From positions 3,363,554 through 3,427,553 of the forward strand of contig OZ007509.1 of NCBI GenBank assembly GCA_963931865.1: DNA of 64,000 nt, read 5' to 3'. Every line of letters begins with the position of its first letter. Position 1 is the stretch's first letter. Position numbers and translations under genes: made by a program. Source of the DNA: Axinella damicornis. Its lineage: Eukaryota > Porifera > Demospongiae > Axinellida > Axinellidae. Shown in pieces: positions 45,556 through 56,345 of this stretch. A model generated the notes under the pieces. It ran no database searches, was not told the DNA's origin, and was given only the letters and a program-made list of their open reading frames with translations.

Positions 45556-48500
45556 CCTTCCCTATCTGCAGCTCTCCTGGATACAAGATCTGGAAGACCG
45601 AAGGAGGCGCAGGTATCTCCTGTTCAGCCTGGGCAATGGCGGCAAGGTGCTGATCTGGGAGCTCCTCTCTGGGCAGAAGGAGCTGAGGCTGCTGAAAGGG
45701 TTCCGGCTACTGACAGAGAATGTTCCTCGCAGCCTGAGGGTTGGAAAGGCAAAGGGTGGTGGTGAGGTGGGAGGTAGGTTGAGGGAATGGGAGGGGATGG
45801 TGGGAGGGGATGATGGGAGGGAGTGGGAGGGGATGCTGGGAGGTGGGTGGAGGGAGTGGGAAGAGATGGTGGGAGGCGTAGGGGGAATAGTAGGTGGAGG
45901 GAGTGAGAGGGGGATCATTCAATAACATTTCTCTGACCATTAGATAGGATTGGAATAGCTTTAAACAAAACAGCAATCAATTAAGCTAGAGTAGACAACA
46001 AAGGTAGCCTTGTTCTTAGACCCCCAGCCGCTTTCCTTGCTTGCAGTTTGTTTTTCATGCGACTGAAAACGGCACGGGCCTGGGAACGAGGCTAAGACAA
46101 AGGAAGGTGATACCTTGGAGTGTGTGAGAGGTAATGGTGTTAGGTGAGTTTCCCTCTTACTTCCTCCCCCTCGTCCTAGGGACCTGCCTCTCCTTCTCTC
46201 TGGAGGACAAGAGCTTGTTTGTGGTTGGCTCTGAGAATGGAGGAGTCTTCAAATGCTCCCTCGAGGCACCAACTGCCACCATCATGGACGGAACCACTGG
46301 TAGGTGTGTAGTCGCAGTTCTCCTTCCCTGGAGGGGGTAGTGATGCTAGCAACTTATAGACCCTCCCTGGAGGGGTCACTGGTACCAGTTTTAGACCCTC
46401 CCTGGAGGGGTCACTGGTACCAGTTTTAGACCCTCCCTGGAGGGGTCGGAGGTAAAACCAAGCACGTTTACTTTTACGTACTTTCATACCCTCTGAAGTT
46501 TTGATTCATAATCTAGCATCAGTTCCCCTCCAGTGGAGGGTCTACAAGCTGCTAGCATCAGTACCACCTCCAGCGGAGGGTCTATTAGCCTCGTTCCCAG
46601 GCGCTCTTGGTAATTGGTCTTCTCCCCAATTACCAAGAGCGCCTGGGAACGAGGTTAAGGGTCTATAAGCTGCTAGCATCTCCCATGAGGAGGAGGGATA
46701 AGCAAAGTACTAGCCTCGTTCCCAGGCCACATGGGAACGAGGCTAACAAAGTACTACCTGTACCTATGAAGCAGCAGGTGCATGGATTTGGACCTGGGAC
46801 TTCTGGCTGACAGCCAAATGCTTCAACCACTTTGCCACAAGTCACCTTCAATTGAACAGTTGTTCCTTCTCGTTGCTGGAGTAATATATTAATTTATCTC
46901 CTAATGCTTGTACTTTGCAATTCCTCCCTTTGGTATTCCTGTACAGTGGAGGCGGACTTCCAATCTCCGATCAAGTTTGCATTCCGTCCCCACCACGGCC
47001 CCGTGTACAGTGTCAGCTGCTCCCCATTCCACCGCAACCTCTTCCTCAGCTGTGGTACTGACACCACCACCCGACTCTACTCCCTACTGGACGTGAGCAA
47101 CTAACTTTCATCTTTACCAGTGGAGCAGGTCCTAAGATTGATTTATCCACATCACGTGCACGAGACACCTGATCATGAAATACTATGGACTCATATTGTT
47201 CACTCCTCACCTCCTCCTCCCTCCTCCGTCATCCCTCCTCTCCTCCCTCCTCTCCTCCCTCCTCCGTCATCCCTCCTCTCTTCTACCTCCTTCCCTTCCC
47301 TTCTCCCTTCTCTCTCCTCTCTCCTCCCTCTCCCTGCCCTCTCATACCTCCTTCTCCTCCTCTCTCTGCCTCCCTTCCGCCTTCCTACTTCCTCCTCTCT
47401 CCTCTCTCCTCCCTCTCCCTCCTGTCTCCTCCATCTCCCTCCTCTCTCCTCCTTCTCACTGCTCTCTCCCCCCTCTCCCTCCTCTCTCCTCCCTCTCCCT
47501 GCTCTCTCTTACTTCCTTCTCCGTCTCTTATTCCTCTCTCCTTCTTCCTCCCCTTCTCCGTCCTCCTCCCTCCTCCTCCCTTCAGTCCACTCCTATTCTC
47601 TTCATAGAGCCTGGGAGCGGCTACTTGTTTTCCGTTTGCTGGTCCCCATCACGACCTCTTGTGTTTGCCATGGGCACAGGAGATGGTCACGTGCTCATAT
47701 ATGACCTCAAGGTATATACACCTAGTCGGCTATAGTTGTACAGATAGCTTACACTTAGTTACGTACACTCCTGGCAGGGCCACATTGTTCCGCATAGTGT
47801 AATGTAATTCAAGTGTTTGTGAGTACTCACATGAAGGTTCTGACTATACCATTGTGATCACCACCATGCACTGTATAAGTGTGCAGAAACTCACCTTGAC
47901 GGTGGAGGTGTGAACACTTTTGTCTTCCAATTGGCCACCATTGCTCACTATGATCAGTACTTGACGTCTGGTTTGTTAATTGGGTCAATTATGTATGAGT
48001 TTGATTGGGGAAAACTGTAAGTATGAACTACAAGGTAGTGGACACAATGCACAAGTATCCTTAAGGTCAGACCATTCTGAGTTTGCCCTACGTACCAGTT
48101 CTCTACCAGGAATGCGGTTGCCACTAGATGGCTAAGCTGATATAACTACTATTGCTATAATTCCACGGTGCATGCATGGTTCGCATGCCAGCACATGCTC
48201 AGCTAGCAATTACCGTCTCAGCTTATATGGATCGATATGGCATTTACAGATATACACGGGTATGGTATGTAATTAGTGGGTGTGGCCATGTTTCAGTAAA
48301 GTGGGGAGGGCTGTACATACATAGCATTGTTGTTGCACTCTAGACCCGGTGTATGTGTGGGGGATGTGGGCACTGTGTGTTGTGCTGCTCTCCAGTTCTT
48401 TCCTGGCGTTGGCAATATTGAGGGCTGTGTAGGATGATTGAGGCTAGTGTGTGTACAAGCATTGGGTTGACACAACATGCAAAGTGTGTGGTGCAAGTGT

Positions 48501-49921
48501 ATGTGTGTGAGATGTGTAGGCACCGTGTTTGTTGTGCTGCTGTCAATATTCCCAGGCCCTCCTCTCCGATTCTTTCCTGGCATTGGCAGTATTGAGGGCT
48601 ACGTAGGATGAGGCTAGTGTGTGTACAAGCATTGGGTTGACACAAAGTGTGTGTGTGTAGGCACCACCCACACTCATTGGCTGCCAGGACTCCTCCCATG
48701 GCAGACCGTCCGGATACAGTGATGCATGTAAGCATGTGGTCCGGTAGTTTTGTTTGTTAGCTATATAGATTAGGGGCACAAAATGAAAGTGTTGGTACGT
48801 TATCTTTGTTACACAATGTATGATGACATTATTCCAGTACCATAGCTTTATCTAGCCTCGTTCCCAGGCCTCCGCCCAGATTTTATCTCGCAGCCGTGGA
48901 GAAAAATCGCTGCGAGATAAAATCTTGACGGAGGCCTGGGGACAAGGCTAAGCTTTAGCCTGGTATTGTAGCATTGTCTGGCTTCATTGGTTTGTCCCGG
49001 TATCATAGCGGTAGCTTTATACGGTATCGTAGGTTTATCCCTTTATCCTAGTAGTGATACAGCGTGTGAAATACTTATGGTAATGAGTTTTGCAGAAGCT
49101 GTGTGAGGTGCTAGAGCCATTGGAAGTGATTGTTAAGAGTTGAAGTTGATCCCCTTAGTGTGTGCTCCCCCACTTCCGTTAATGTTCCAAGCCCCCTCCT
49201 AACTTTGGCAGAGGGCTGGGAATGAGGCTAGTGACATGTAAACATTGGTCTAGCAGCTGGAATCATGTGACTGGGGGTGCATCACCTCGAGGAATGCATG
49301 CGCGCCGTTGCTAACACTGTTGCTAATGCCTGGTGATCTACACGTCTGTGTTGACATGTAATTTCCCCACAGGGGAGTCACATCAAGCCCAGGGTCACCC
49401 TAGATGCAAGTCCCCATCGGAGAGCCATTTTCTCAGTGGAATACAACCGAAAAAGGTAGGAACTTTGTTCACTTCTATTGGCACAGAGTCCAGTAGTGTT
49501 GGTGTTAAGGTTTGATCATCAAAGTATCTTACATAAGTATGTGTCTTCCGGAGATAATTAAGTTAGGGAATTTGCTTCCAAATGGACCTCAATCTCCATG
49601 GTAGGATGGAAGAGGTAAATCGCTTCCTTATTTGCCATGATAGGGTTGAGTTAATGCAACAGGGGTCAGTCATACCCCATCAGCTATGATTAAACTTGTC
49701 TATAGATCTCCACTGTCAAGTTATAGGACTTGGCAACTGATAATTTGAACACTGCCTATAAACCCGTTATCCACTATAGACCCGGGCTGTTGGCCAGCGG
49801 AGATGCAAGTGGGGTGGTGAAGGTCTGGAGACTCAACAGGGAACTCACCTCACAGGGCAGCAACGAGATTGACCAACTGAACACCATTGCACTGGACGCA
49901 CTCTCAAATGCCTCTCTGTAG
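42109..49921 (+). CDS. DYNC2I2: DYNC2I2/WDR34, dynein-2 intermediate chain 2
   Basis: WD40-repeat intermediate chain of cytoplasmic dynein-2, the retrograde intraflagellar transport motor. Exons: 42109-42167 (donor least certain), 43039-43123, 43299-43355, 43512-43593, 43693-43772, 44191-44243, 44572-44611, 44784-44858, 44977-45043, 45151-45245, 45572-45773, 46180-46299, 46947-47092, 47586-47711, 49373-49455 and 49780-49921. Phases agree and the sum is 1512 bp (503 residues; human WDR34 is 536). Matches to the family include ESHAFDG(Y)[73 protein letters not shown] and [20 protein letters not shown]. The N-terminal VQT repeats (VEVQTT, VQTDEE) resemble the light-chain-binding tail. Several introns hold extreme simple repeats, yet all 16 exons remain open. 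Confidence 0.92.
42313..42560. mobile_element. TTGACC-rich fold-back element, copy B (DYNC2I2 intron 1)
   Basis: TIRs ACTCCCATTGACGCCATAGT and ACTATGGCGTCTATGGGAGT, with inner AGAGCTG/CAGCTCT pairs. Interior TTGACC/TGACCGC phrases and a CGATAGTATACGGAAGAATG motif are shared with copy A. No coding capacity. Confidence 0.85.
42655..42965. mobile_element. Probable TIR element in DYNC2I2 intron 1
   Basis: AGACCCTCGGAAAGATCGGA plus AGGAGAGTCTG on the left and its approximate inverse CCTTCCGATTTTTCAGAGGG plus TCTGG on the right bracket about 310 bp without a gene. Confidence 0.55.
43384..43437. repeat. Short TAGCC-family fold-back in DYNC2I2 intron 3
   Basis: TAGCCCCATACCCAGGCCCA on the left and TGCCTGGGTACGAGGCTA on the right; ends slightly diverged from the family. 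Confidence 0.7.
43876..44188. repeat. (CCCT)n microsatellite, about 310 bp, at a 3' splice site
   Basis: Nearly pure CCCT repeats with short variant blocks (CCTTCCATCCCTTCTTCCCT repeated twice). It runs right up to the CTGCTGCAG acceptor of DYNC2I2 exon 6, in effect a giant polypyrimidine tract. Antisense Gly-Arg-Glu frames are artefacts. Confidence 0.95.
45121..45140. repeat. Poly-C run before DYNC2I2 exon 10
   Basis: Twenty C followed by ACCTCCCCAG, so the run serves as the polypyrimidine tract of the acceptor at 45149-45150. Confidence 0.9.
45463..45553. repeat. (CA)n microsatellite before DYNC2I2 exon 11
   Basis: About 45 CA units ending 18 bp before the acceptor AG at 45570-45571. Confidence 0.95.
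46005..46094. repeat. 90-bp fold-back element in DYNC2I2 intron 11
   Basis: Ends TAGCCTTGTTCTTAGACCCC and GGGCCTGGGAACGAGGCTA. The interior TTTTTCATGCGACTGAAAAC resembles that of the 1829-1905 copy. ACAAAGG occurs on both sides. Confidence 0.8.
46310..46685. mobile_element. Fold-back element with internal 36-bp repeats and a nested insertion
   Basis: The left side has GATGCTAGCAACTTATAGAC then CCTCCCTGGAGGGG. The right side has the inverse CCTCCAGCGGAGGGTCTAT then AAGCTGCTAGCATC. Inside the left half, TAGACCCTCCCTGGAGGGGT plus CACTGGTACCAGTTT is repeated about three times (46350-46450). The element at 46586-46657 is inserted into the right half. Confidence 0.65.
46586..46657. repeat. 72-bp fold-back element with 9-bp target duplication
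   Basis: TAGCCTCGTTCCCAGGCGCT and AGCGCCTGGGAACGAGGTTA, arms continuing CTTGGTAATTG. AGGGTCTAT is exactly duplicated at 46577-46585 and 46658-46666. Confidence 0.95.
46711..46745. repeat. 35-bp minimal fold-back element
   Basis: TAGCCTCGTTCCCAGGCC joined almost directly to ATGGGAACGAGGCTA, with CAAAGTAC on both sides (46703-46710, 46747-46754). It is the shortest copy in the window, little more than the two ends. Confidence 0.85.
46776..46850 (-). repeat. tRNA-like SINE head, minus strand
   Basis: Reads GTGACTTGTGGCAAAGTGGT then TGAAGC (box A) and GGTCCAAATCC (box B) and TGCACC. It is the same family as 9723-9800. Confidence 0.5.
47204..47580. repeat. Polypyrimidine tract (TCC/CTCTCC) before DYNC2I2 exon 14
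   Basis: About 375 bp of almost pure C/T running to the TTCAG acceptor at 47581-47585. Ser/Pro/Leu open frames across it are artefacts. Confidence 0.95.
47712..49372 (+). other. DYNC2I2 intron 14
   Basis: No exon seen. It contains a direct repeat of about 130 bp (48395-48500 and 48575-48655, both with GAGGCTAGTGTGTGTACAAG) and a large fold-back at 48853-48950. Confidence 0.6.
48853..48950. repeat. 98-bp fold-back element
   Basis: TAGCCTCGTTCCCAGGCCTC and GAGGCCTGGGGACAAGGCTA, arms CAGATTTTATCTCGCAG and CTGCGAGATAAAATCTTG. Left flank AGCTTTATC and right flank AGCTTTAGC make an imperfect 9-bp duplication. Confidence 0.9.
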
Positions 49922-50721
49922 TCCTTCTCTTCCTCTCTCCTTGCACTGCCTCCGTATATCACTTAGTAACATACGTATCCATTGGATTGTCATTCTCTTG
50001 TCCAAAATTCAAGAGCTGAGATTTTCAATTCAAGGTCACGACGTGACGTATTAGTTTTGTTTGTGGGCCGCTCTTTAGCCTGATGTGGTAGGCACAATGG
50101 TAACTACCAATGACAGAAATGACAGTACCATCACATGTACATGTGTATGTCAGTAGATTAATAAGTGGCTATGAAGTCTGAAATGTGCCACTGATATCGT
50201 GAGGTAGCTGGCAGGCTAAATCAGAACTTAGCACTAAGCCTCTACATAGCCCTACACTGACTCCAATTCTGGTCAAGGCCTTCATGAATATCATTAAGTG
50301 ACTCATGAATATCATTAGCAGCCTACTTACTATTATTCTGCATGGTAAAGGGCTTGGAGTTCATGCTGATGGTGCCTGTGAAGCCAAATACAGTTACCTG
50401 TCATTCTCAGCTTATAGTCGATACCGGTGCATGGTTAGAGCCTCATGAATATCATTAAAAATAATACATGTATTTCCATTAAACTCAGATTACAAAGAGA
50501 CTGGTTAGGTGAGGAGCTTGTGTGAACATACAACACTGCACATAATATAAGGGCCATGCATGTGCACAGATCACAAACGTTACACTGATGACGCACAAAA
50601 AAAAATTAATCCAGAGAATCTTGAACCAGAACAGTGCATGTATATATATATATACATCGTGTGGAGCTCACATTGGTATGCATATATATGCTGGCCATGC
50701 AGTGTTTATATTATGCTACAA
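49922..50721. other. Spacer between convergent DYNC2I2 and the Ig receptor
   Basis: No gene supported. It contains three copies of a TCATGAATATCATTA phrase (50283-50460) and presumably both 3' untranslated regions. Confidence 0.6.
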
Positions 50722-53700
50722 TCATGTTTGTTCTCGAGTACAATTCAAAACGTGAACTTGTACATGTAAATGGTTGTCAATCAACTCGTCCTGCACAGAA
50801 CATGCTCTGTATGCCCGGTTCCGATTCAGTTTGATGGGATCGGTGTAAACGTAGTTCTCTTCCAGCTCAACAATGTCCTCATAGTCATGGTTAGCACTTA
50901 TGCTTAGTGCAGTCTCATAGCCGTGAGTTGAGGTGGCCTTTGGGTTGGTAGTACGGATGGGGACAAGGTAGTCAGAAGCCGTGAGGATTACAGAGCCTCC
51001 TTCAACAGACGTTTCTGAAGCTGCCTGTCTCTTCGTGTCTGCAGAAAAGAGTGAGTTTGTCATAGTGGTGCTATAGCTCCATTCCGTTGGTTTAGCCACT
51101 TAGGACTCTAGGGTCCTGCATATATACAAGGACATTTGGGGTACCAGAAAACAGGAGTTTGTGCAGAGAGGTTTGATTGCACAGCTCCACAGATCGATGA
51201 TCGATCGATCAGTGAGTCCAGTATACTTATATAGGCTAATATGGCCAACCAAAACATACTTTGCATTTGGGGGAACCCAAATTCTGACGAGAAGGAAGAA
51301 ATCTGAACGCTTTGATCTGGCCACTTCCACTCTTTCCCAGGCCCCGCTCAGCTTCCTGTTGCTTGCAGTACAGTTATACTGCGTGATGAAAAGCTATAGG
51401 CGGGGGCCTGGGAACGATCAAGGCTACTCCACAGGCACACAAAGCCTTGGGGTGGAACATACGTAAAAGGTTTACCAAACTGGGATTAGGATAGTAGGAT
51501 GAAACTGCCCACAGGGTTAGAGGAAAGGCAAGTGGGACAATGGGTGACAATTCTGTGGGTCACTAAGTGTCTAAACATGTTCCTTCTAAGTGTACCATAC
51601 ATGATAGTAATTTGGCATGCATATGGAAGGTAGTATGTAGGATGTTCCTAGTGTGCAATGCGAAGCAGCCTCTGCTACTTTGATCTCAAGTGTGAGTGGG
51701 TGGAGAATTAAATTATGGTCAACCTTATGGAAGCCTGAACATTGCAAGATCTGAAGATCACTCATCGTTTGAAAGGCTTGCACGCATGCGGCAACTATTA
51801 CACATGCAGCAAATCATATTGAACCTGTTAAGATATTACAACCTTTGGGACTGCTCCGTACGAAGGTTTCTTTATCATAGAGCTGCAGTAAAGGGGTGCT
51901 CTACACCCACATACCATAATAACCTCAAAGCAATGTATACATCTTGTGTGCAGTGGCAGACTTTATACATGCACGTCACAGAGCAATCTGCTGCCTGCGC
52001 ATGAGCAGCAGAAGTTGAAGCATGCACATTTACAGTGGAAGTTTCACATGTGCATAGCGTTACAAATCACAAAATCATTTAGTGTATTGCGTGCGTATGG
52101 AGTGGATGTCTTAATCACTATTCATGTCAGAACCTCAAACTGTGCGGTGGAAGTTTGAAACATGCATGTGCATATCATCATAACCTCAAAGCAAAATTAG
52201 TAACTCATATGTGCAATGCATAGGAGTGTTTGAATCGACACATGCATGCATACCAAAGCAATCCACTGCCTGTGCAGTAGAAGTTTGAAGCATGCACATG
52301 TGCATGCATGAATATAACTACATACCTTGTAGGGTATAGTGGAAGAATTTGAATATTACATGAAGCCAAAGCAATCCACTGCCTGTGCAGTATAAGTTTG
52401 AAGCATGCACATGTGCATGCATGTATATAACTATATACCTTGTAGGGTATAGTGGAAGAATTTGAATATTACATGAAGCCAAAGCAATCCACTGCCTGTG
52501 CAGTATAAGTTTGAAGCATGCACATGTGCATGCATGTATATAACTATATACCTTGTAGGGTATAGTGGAAGAATTTGAATATTACATGAAGCCAAAGCAA
52601 TCCACTGCCTGTGCCATGGAAGTTTAAATTGAAGCATGCACATGTGCATAATGTCCTGGCTCGCAAAGATCCTTACTGGCATTCAGAAAGACCTGTTTTC
52701 ACTTGACTGCATGCTCATAATACTATGTGCCCCACTCAACTTGTTTTTATATACCCGTGGATATGTGTATAGCATATTACTTATTTATTTTATATACCCT
52801 TGCCAAACCCTTTCTCTACCATAACAGTAGAATCTGACCTAGGGTCCTTTTTTGTCTCGCGCTTCTTTTCATTTTCTGTAAAATGTCCTGCTTTTCGACA
52901 CTGATGACAGTTGGTTTTCCCCCCTTAATTGTCTTGTATGTGCAGTGGATGTCGGAATCACTGTTTAGCGTACACACACCATCGCAACCTCAAAGGTATA
53001 TCAGTGGAAGTTTGAAGCATGCATGAATATTACATGAATGTGCCTGCCAAAGCAATCTGCTGCCTGTGCCATGGAAGTTTGAAGCATGCACATGTTCATA
53101 ATGTCATATAACCTCAAAGCAATTTAGCTTTCGTGTCTTGTATGTGCAGTGAATGTCGGAATCACTGTTTAGTGTACACACACCACAATTAATTAACCTC
53201 AAAGGTATATCAGTGGAAGTTTGAAGCATGCATGTGCATACCAGCAGGAGCTCAAAGCAAAGTTTAGAACTTGTGTACGCAGTATACATGACTGTACATG
53301 TGTGCAGTGGAGGTTTGAACCACTGTTTATAAGTACATACCAAAGCAAATCTGCTTCCTGGATAGTGGAAGTTTGAAGCATGCACATGTGCATAGCTTCA
53401 TAACCTCAAAGCAATTTCAGTATAATTATGTGCAGTGGATGTCCGAATCATCACTGTTTAGTGATATATACATGTGCACAACCTCAAAGGAATCCGAGGA
53501 AGTTCGAAGCATGCATGTGCATACCACCATTACATCAAAACAAATTAGTAAGTTGTGTGTGCAGAGGAAGCTTGAGTCACTGTAGTTAGGGCTTTGAAAT
53601 GGGCCTTGAACTAAAATGAAATTTTAGTGTCATCTTCTGACTATGTATTGCATGATGGTACCATAAAGAGCAGTATACTCGCCATCTCATGATCAGCATT

Positions 53701-55493
53701 AGAATGAACAGTAGAATGGCAGCAGTGAATGTGCATGGAAATGATTGAACGGCAGTAGAAAGGTAGCAGACAAGTATAGTAAACGGGAGAAGAATGGACT
53801 CACTGTTCTAGAGTGCACTCACTCTTCAGTTCACTCACATTCCTAAAGTGTACTCACTGTTCTAGAGTTCATGAGTCCCCATGTGATTGTTTACATCACC
53901 TTGGCAACAGCGTCTCTTTGTGGGCTTTCCTACCACTATAATTATATTGCAACAGGCTGTGCACAGTATCTTCACAAATCCACTTTAGGGCAAGTGAATA
54001 CCATTCTCCAACATGTTTACTTCTAACACTTAGTTCCCTATCCATACATGGGGGAAGTGGTTTGCACATATACAGGGGATGCTATACCAAGTACGTCCAT
54101 TGCTTAGCAACGAAAACTTTAATGCAACTGGAATGGACTGGTGATAGTGGGATGTGGCAATTGGTTACTAAGCAACAGACAACAAAAATTAAGTTGCACT
54201 TCCCAGATGGAACAGCATGAGCTCATTCTGATCAATCTCTGGCCGTGGAGATTGTAATTATACTCCTATACCTTTCTTAGTAACACATAAACATATAGCT
54301 ATTTTGTATTTGACAGACTCACCAGTCTTGAGGTACTGGCCTTTCACACACAGCCAGATGGAGATGGGAAGAAGGACAATAATGACGGTACTAAACAGGA
54401 CCAGCACTCCAATAGCAATATAGAGCTCAAGCAATAGCTCTTGATTGTTGGAGGATGGAAAAGTAGTTCTTGTTGTTGCATCCAATTCTGGAGTGTAGGT
54501 ACCACGGCCGTCCTCTTCGATGGAAATTACAGGTGTTGCAGCAAGATTACTTGACAAAGTGCTGGAGGAGCTGGTATAAGTGTTATGCAGTACAGGAGTA
54601 GGCAAAGGAGACTGAACAATAACTACACTTCTTTGCAGAGCGGGTGTTACCGTAGGCAAAGGAGACTGACCGATGAAGTTTGAGCTTGAGACAGTTTCTT
54701 GAATTCCACTTTGCAGAGTGGGTGTTACTGTTTGTGTGAGGGCTATCGCCTGTGGAGTGCTGCTGATGGTGTAGCAAGTGTGGGAGGGCTTTGGGACAGT
54801 CTCCACCAGATCAGCGCACTTTCTCTCTTGTTTTGAAACTGCAGATAGCAAGGGGCATGATGTTGTGAAGTCAGAATACACTGCTGAAGGCTGCAGGTAA
54901 ACTGGGTCACTGGGGTTGAGGAACTCGGAGCCATTCACCACAATTGTGCACCAGTAAGCACCTGCAACAGAATCATTCAACCTGTGAAGCTGAAGCCTTG
55001 AGCGTACAAATATTCTTTCTCTGGAGGAATCAGTCCGACTTTGCGGTTGGATGCTTATTTTGGGCTGTCCGTCTGCACCTTCTGTGTTTTGCAGCATTTC
55101 AGAGAGACATGAATCTTGCTGTAGGCCACCTTCTGTGTTGCGAAACCAAACCACTTGTGGTCTAGAACCAACTGGGGCCTCAACCATGCACTCCAGCCTG
55201 AGTTCTGAGTTGATGTATGGGTTGCACGGCAGCTCATCAGGGGGCTGCTCTGTGTAGCAAAACTGGCATCCTCCAGCCCCTCCTGTAGCATAAAGCAAGC
55301 TAAAATAATGAATGCATCTCGAGTTGTGCACTGAGCACTTAGCTAGCTAGCTAGCCTATACTAGCAGCTCCTGATTTGCTAGTCAAAGTCAGAAAAATTT
55401 CTTACCTTGGCCAGGCTCCTGTGCAAAACTGCTATTAGCCGCATGTGCATGGAGTCCTACGCAAAAAACCAGCAGTAAAGATAGACCTTCCAT
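50722..55493 (-). CDS. Single-pass Ig-domain receptor with tyrosine-rich tail
   Basis: Three exons on the minus strand: 55493-55406, 55282-54323 and 51038-50722, all phase-1 introns, giving about 454 residues. Exon 1 is a signal peptide (MEGLSLLLVFCVGLHAHAA). Exon 2 holds one Ig-like domain: Cys in LRLECMV, Trp in VVWF, and the DSVAGAYWC motif. A long Ser/Thr/Pro stalk follows, with a repeated QSPLPTVTPAL / QSPLPTPVL unit, then a membrane helix (LYIAIGVLVLFSTVIIVLLP) and a basic stop-transfer. Exon 3 is a cytoplasmic tail with tyrosines in SDYLVPI, HGYETAL, HDYEDIVEL and NYVYTDP contexts, which suggests phosphotyrosine/SH2 signalling. No kinase domain is present. Ligand and pathway are unknown. 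Head to head with the small gene at 55666. Confidence 0.8.
51339..51427. repeat. Degenerate TAGCC-family fold-back in Ig receptor intron 2
   Basis: CCCAGGCCCCGCTCAGCTTC and GGGGGCCTGGGAACGATCAA with the GCTTGCAGTACAGTTATACT core related to the 36-76 palindrome. The left terminus is eroded. Confidence 0.65.
52253..52625. repeat. 113-bp tandem repeat, just over three copies
   Basis: CCAAAGCAATCCACTGCCTG recurs at 52253, 52366, 52479 and 52592, exactly 113 bp apart. Each unit contains TTTGAAGCATGCACATGTGC and GTGGAAGAATTTGAATATTA. Diverged units of the same theme (GGAAGTTTGAAGCATGCA) continue from about 52010 to 53580, with less regular spacing. All of it lies in Ig receptor intron 2. Confidence 0.9.
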
Positions 55494-55665
55494 TGCGTTC
55501 TTCGACACGATACCATCCAGACGACGCATGCAATCATGAATTAGGACGACGGACGGTCGTAAAATAAATATTGATTTGGGGGCGTTGCAAGACCCTGAGC
55601 TTTGAACTTCGCTTCTACGACTTCACAACTTGTAAACACCTGCAATATTCTTGAAGCAGCGCAAT
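55494..55665. promoter_or_regulatory. 172-bp bidirectional promoter
   Basis: The interval between the divergent start codons at 55493 (-) and 55666 (+). No clear TATA box is seen; a short ACGACGGACGG motif lies near 55540-55556. The promoter role is inferred from geometry. Confidence 0.5.
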
Positions 55666-56345
55666 ATGAGTGGGAAGAACGCAAAAGATGGAGATACCGC
55701 ATATACGAAAGAGGTATAGTACAGACTACCGCATGCTGCATGTCAGCTGATTTTAATTCCCTTGTTTCTCACATGCCAAAAGAAGGTGGTTCCTCCCTCC
55801 GGTTTTGAATTGTTTGTCATGAATCCTAACATTCTGTGTTCATCTCGTATTTGTGATGCAGCTGGAAGTTCACTCTCGTGGGAAGGTGGGGCTCAAGTGC
55901 GGAGTCAGTGAGGCCCTTGTAGAGCAGCACCCAGCAGCTAGGAAGGGGCACTACTACCCAAAGAAAGAGGGTATGTATTGTAGGTATAGCGTTCACCTAT
56001 GTATCAGGATGATTACATGATTCTGACCAGACTTCTGTACAGACAGATCTGCATGGGATGACCAGATGTGCATGAGGCTAGCATTGAACCAAAACGTCAC
56101 ATGCTTACCCCCCCCCCACCCCCCCCCCCCCCCCCCCCCCCCCAAAAAAACAGCTTGAAAATGCTCCCTTGCAATCAACTCTTGGTATGCAGTTTCATTC
56201 AATGGTCAACTATTTTGTGTGCATCATAATTATTGCAGCGACGAAGGAGAGGGATGTTGCCAGGCCAATTTTCTGCCATATCCAATCAGGACCAGCTCAA
56301 GGCACGAGCAGATACTTCTACCTCTACCTGCAATCACCATTCTAG
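55666..56345 (+). CDS. Small unrecognised protein, three exons
   Basis: Exons 55666-55713, 55862-55970 and 56239-56345 join in phases 0 and 1 to give 87 residues from MSGKNAKDGDTAYTKE to a stop after YFYLYLQSPF. The middle part is basic and contains HSRGKVGLKCGVSEALVEQH and GHYYPKKE. There is no signal peptide, membrane helix or domain that I recognise. Support comes from consistent splice signals (GTATAG, CAG, GTATGT, GCAG), phase agreement and placement head to head with the Ig receptor. A longer alternative last exon cannot be excluded. Confidence 0.5.
56108..56143. repeat. Poly-C run
   Basis: About 35 C with one A, then seven A, in intron 2 of the small gene. Confidence 0.9.

Noticed and set aside
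52253..52625. CRISPR-like array
   Set aside because: Repeats are contiguous 113-bp tandem units with no unique spacers, in an animal intron.
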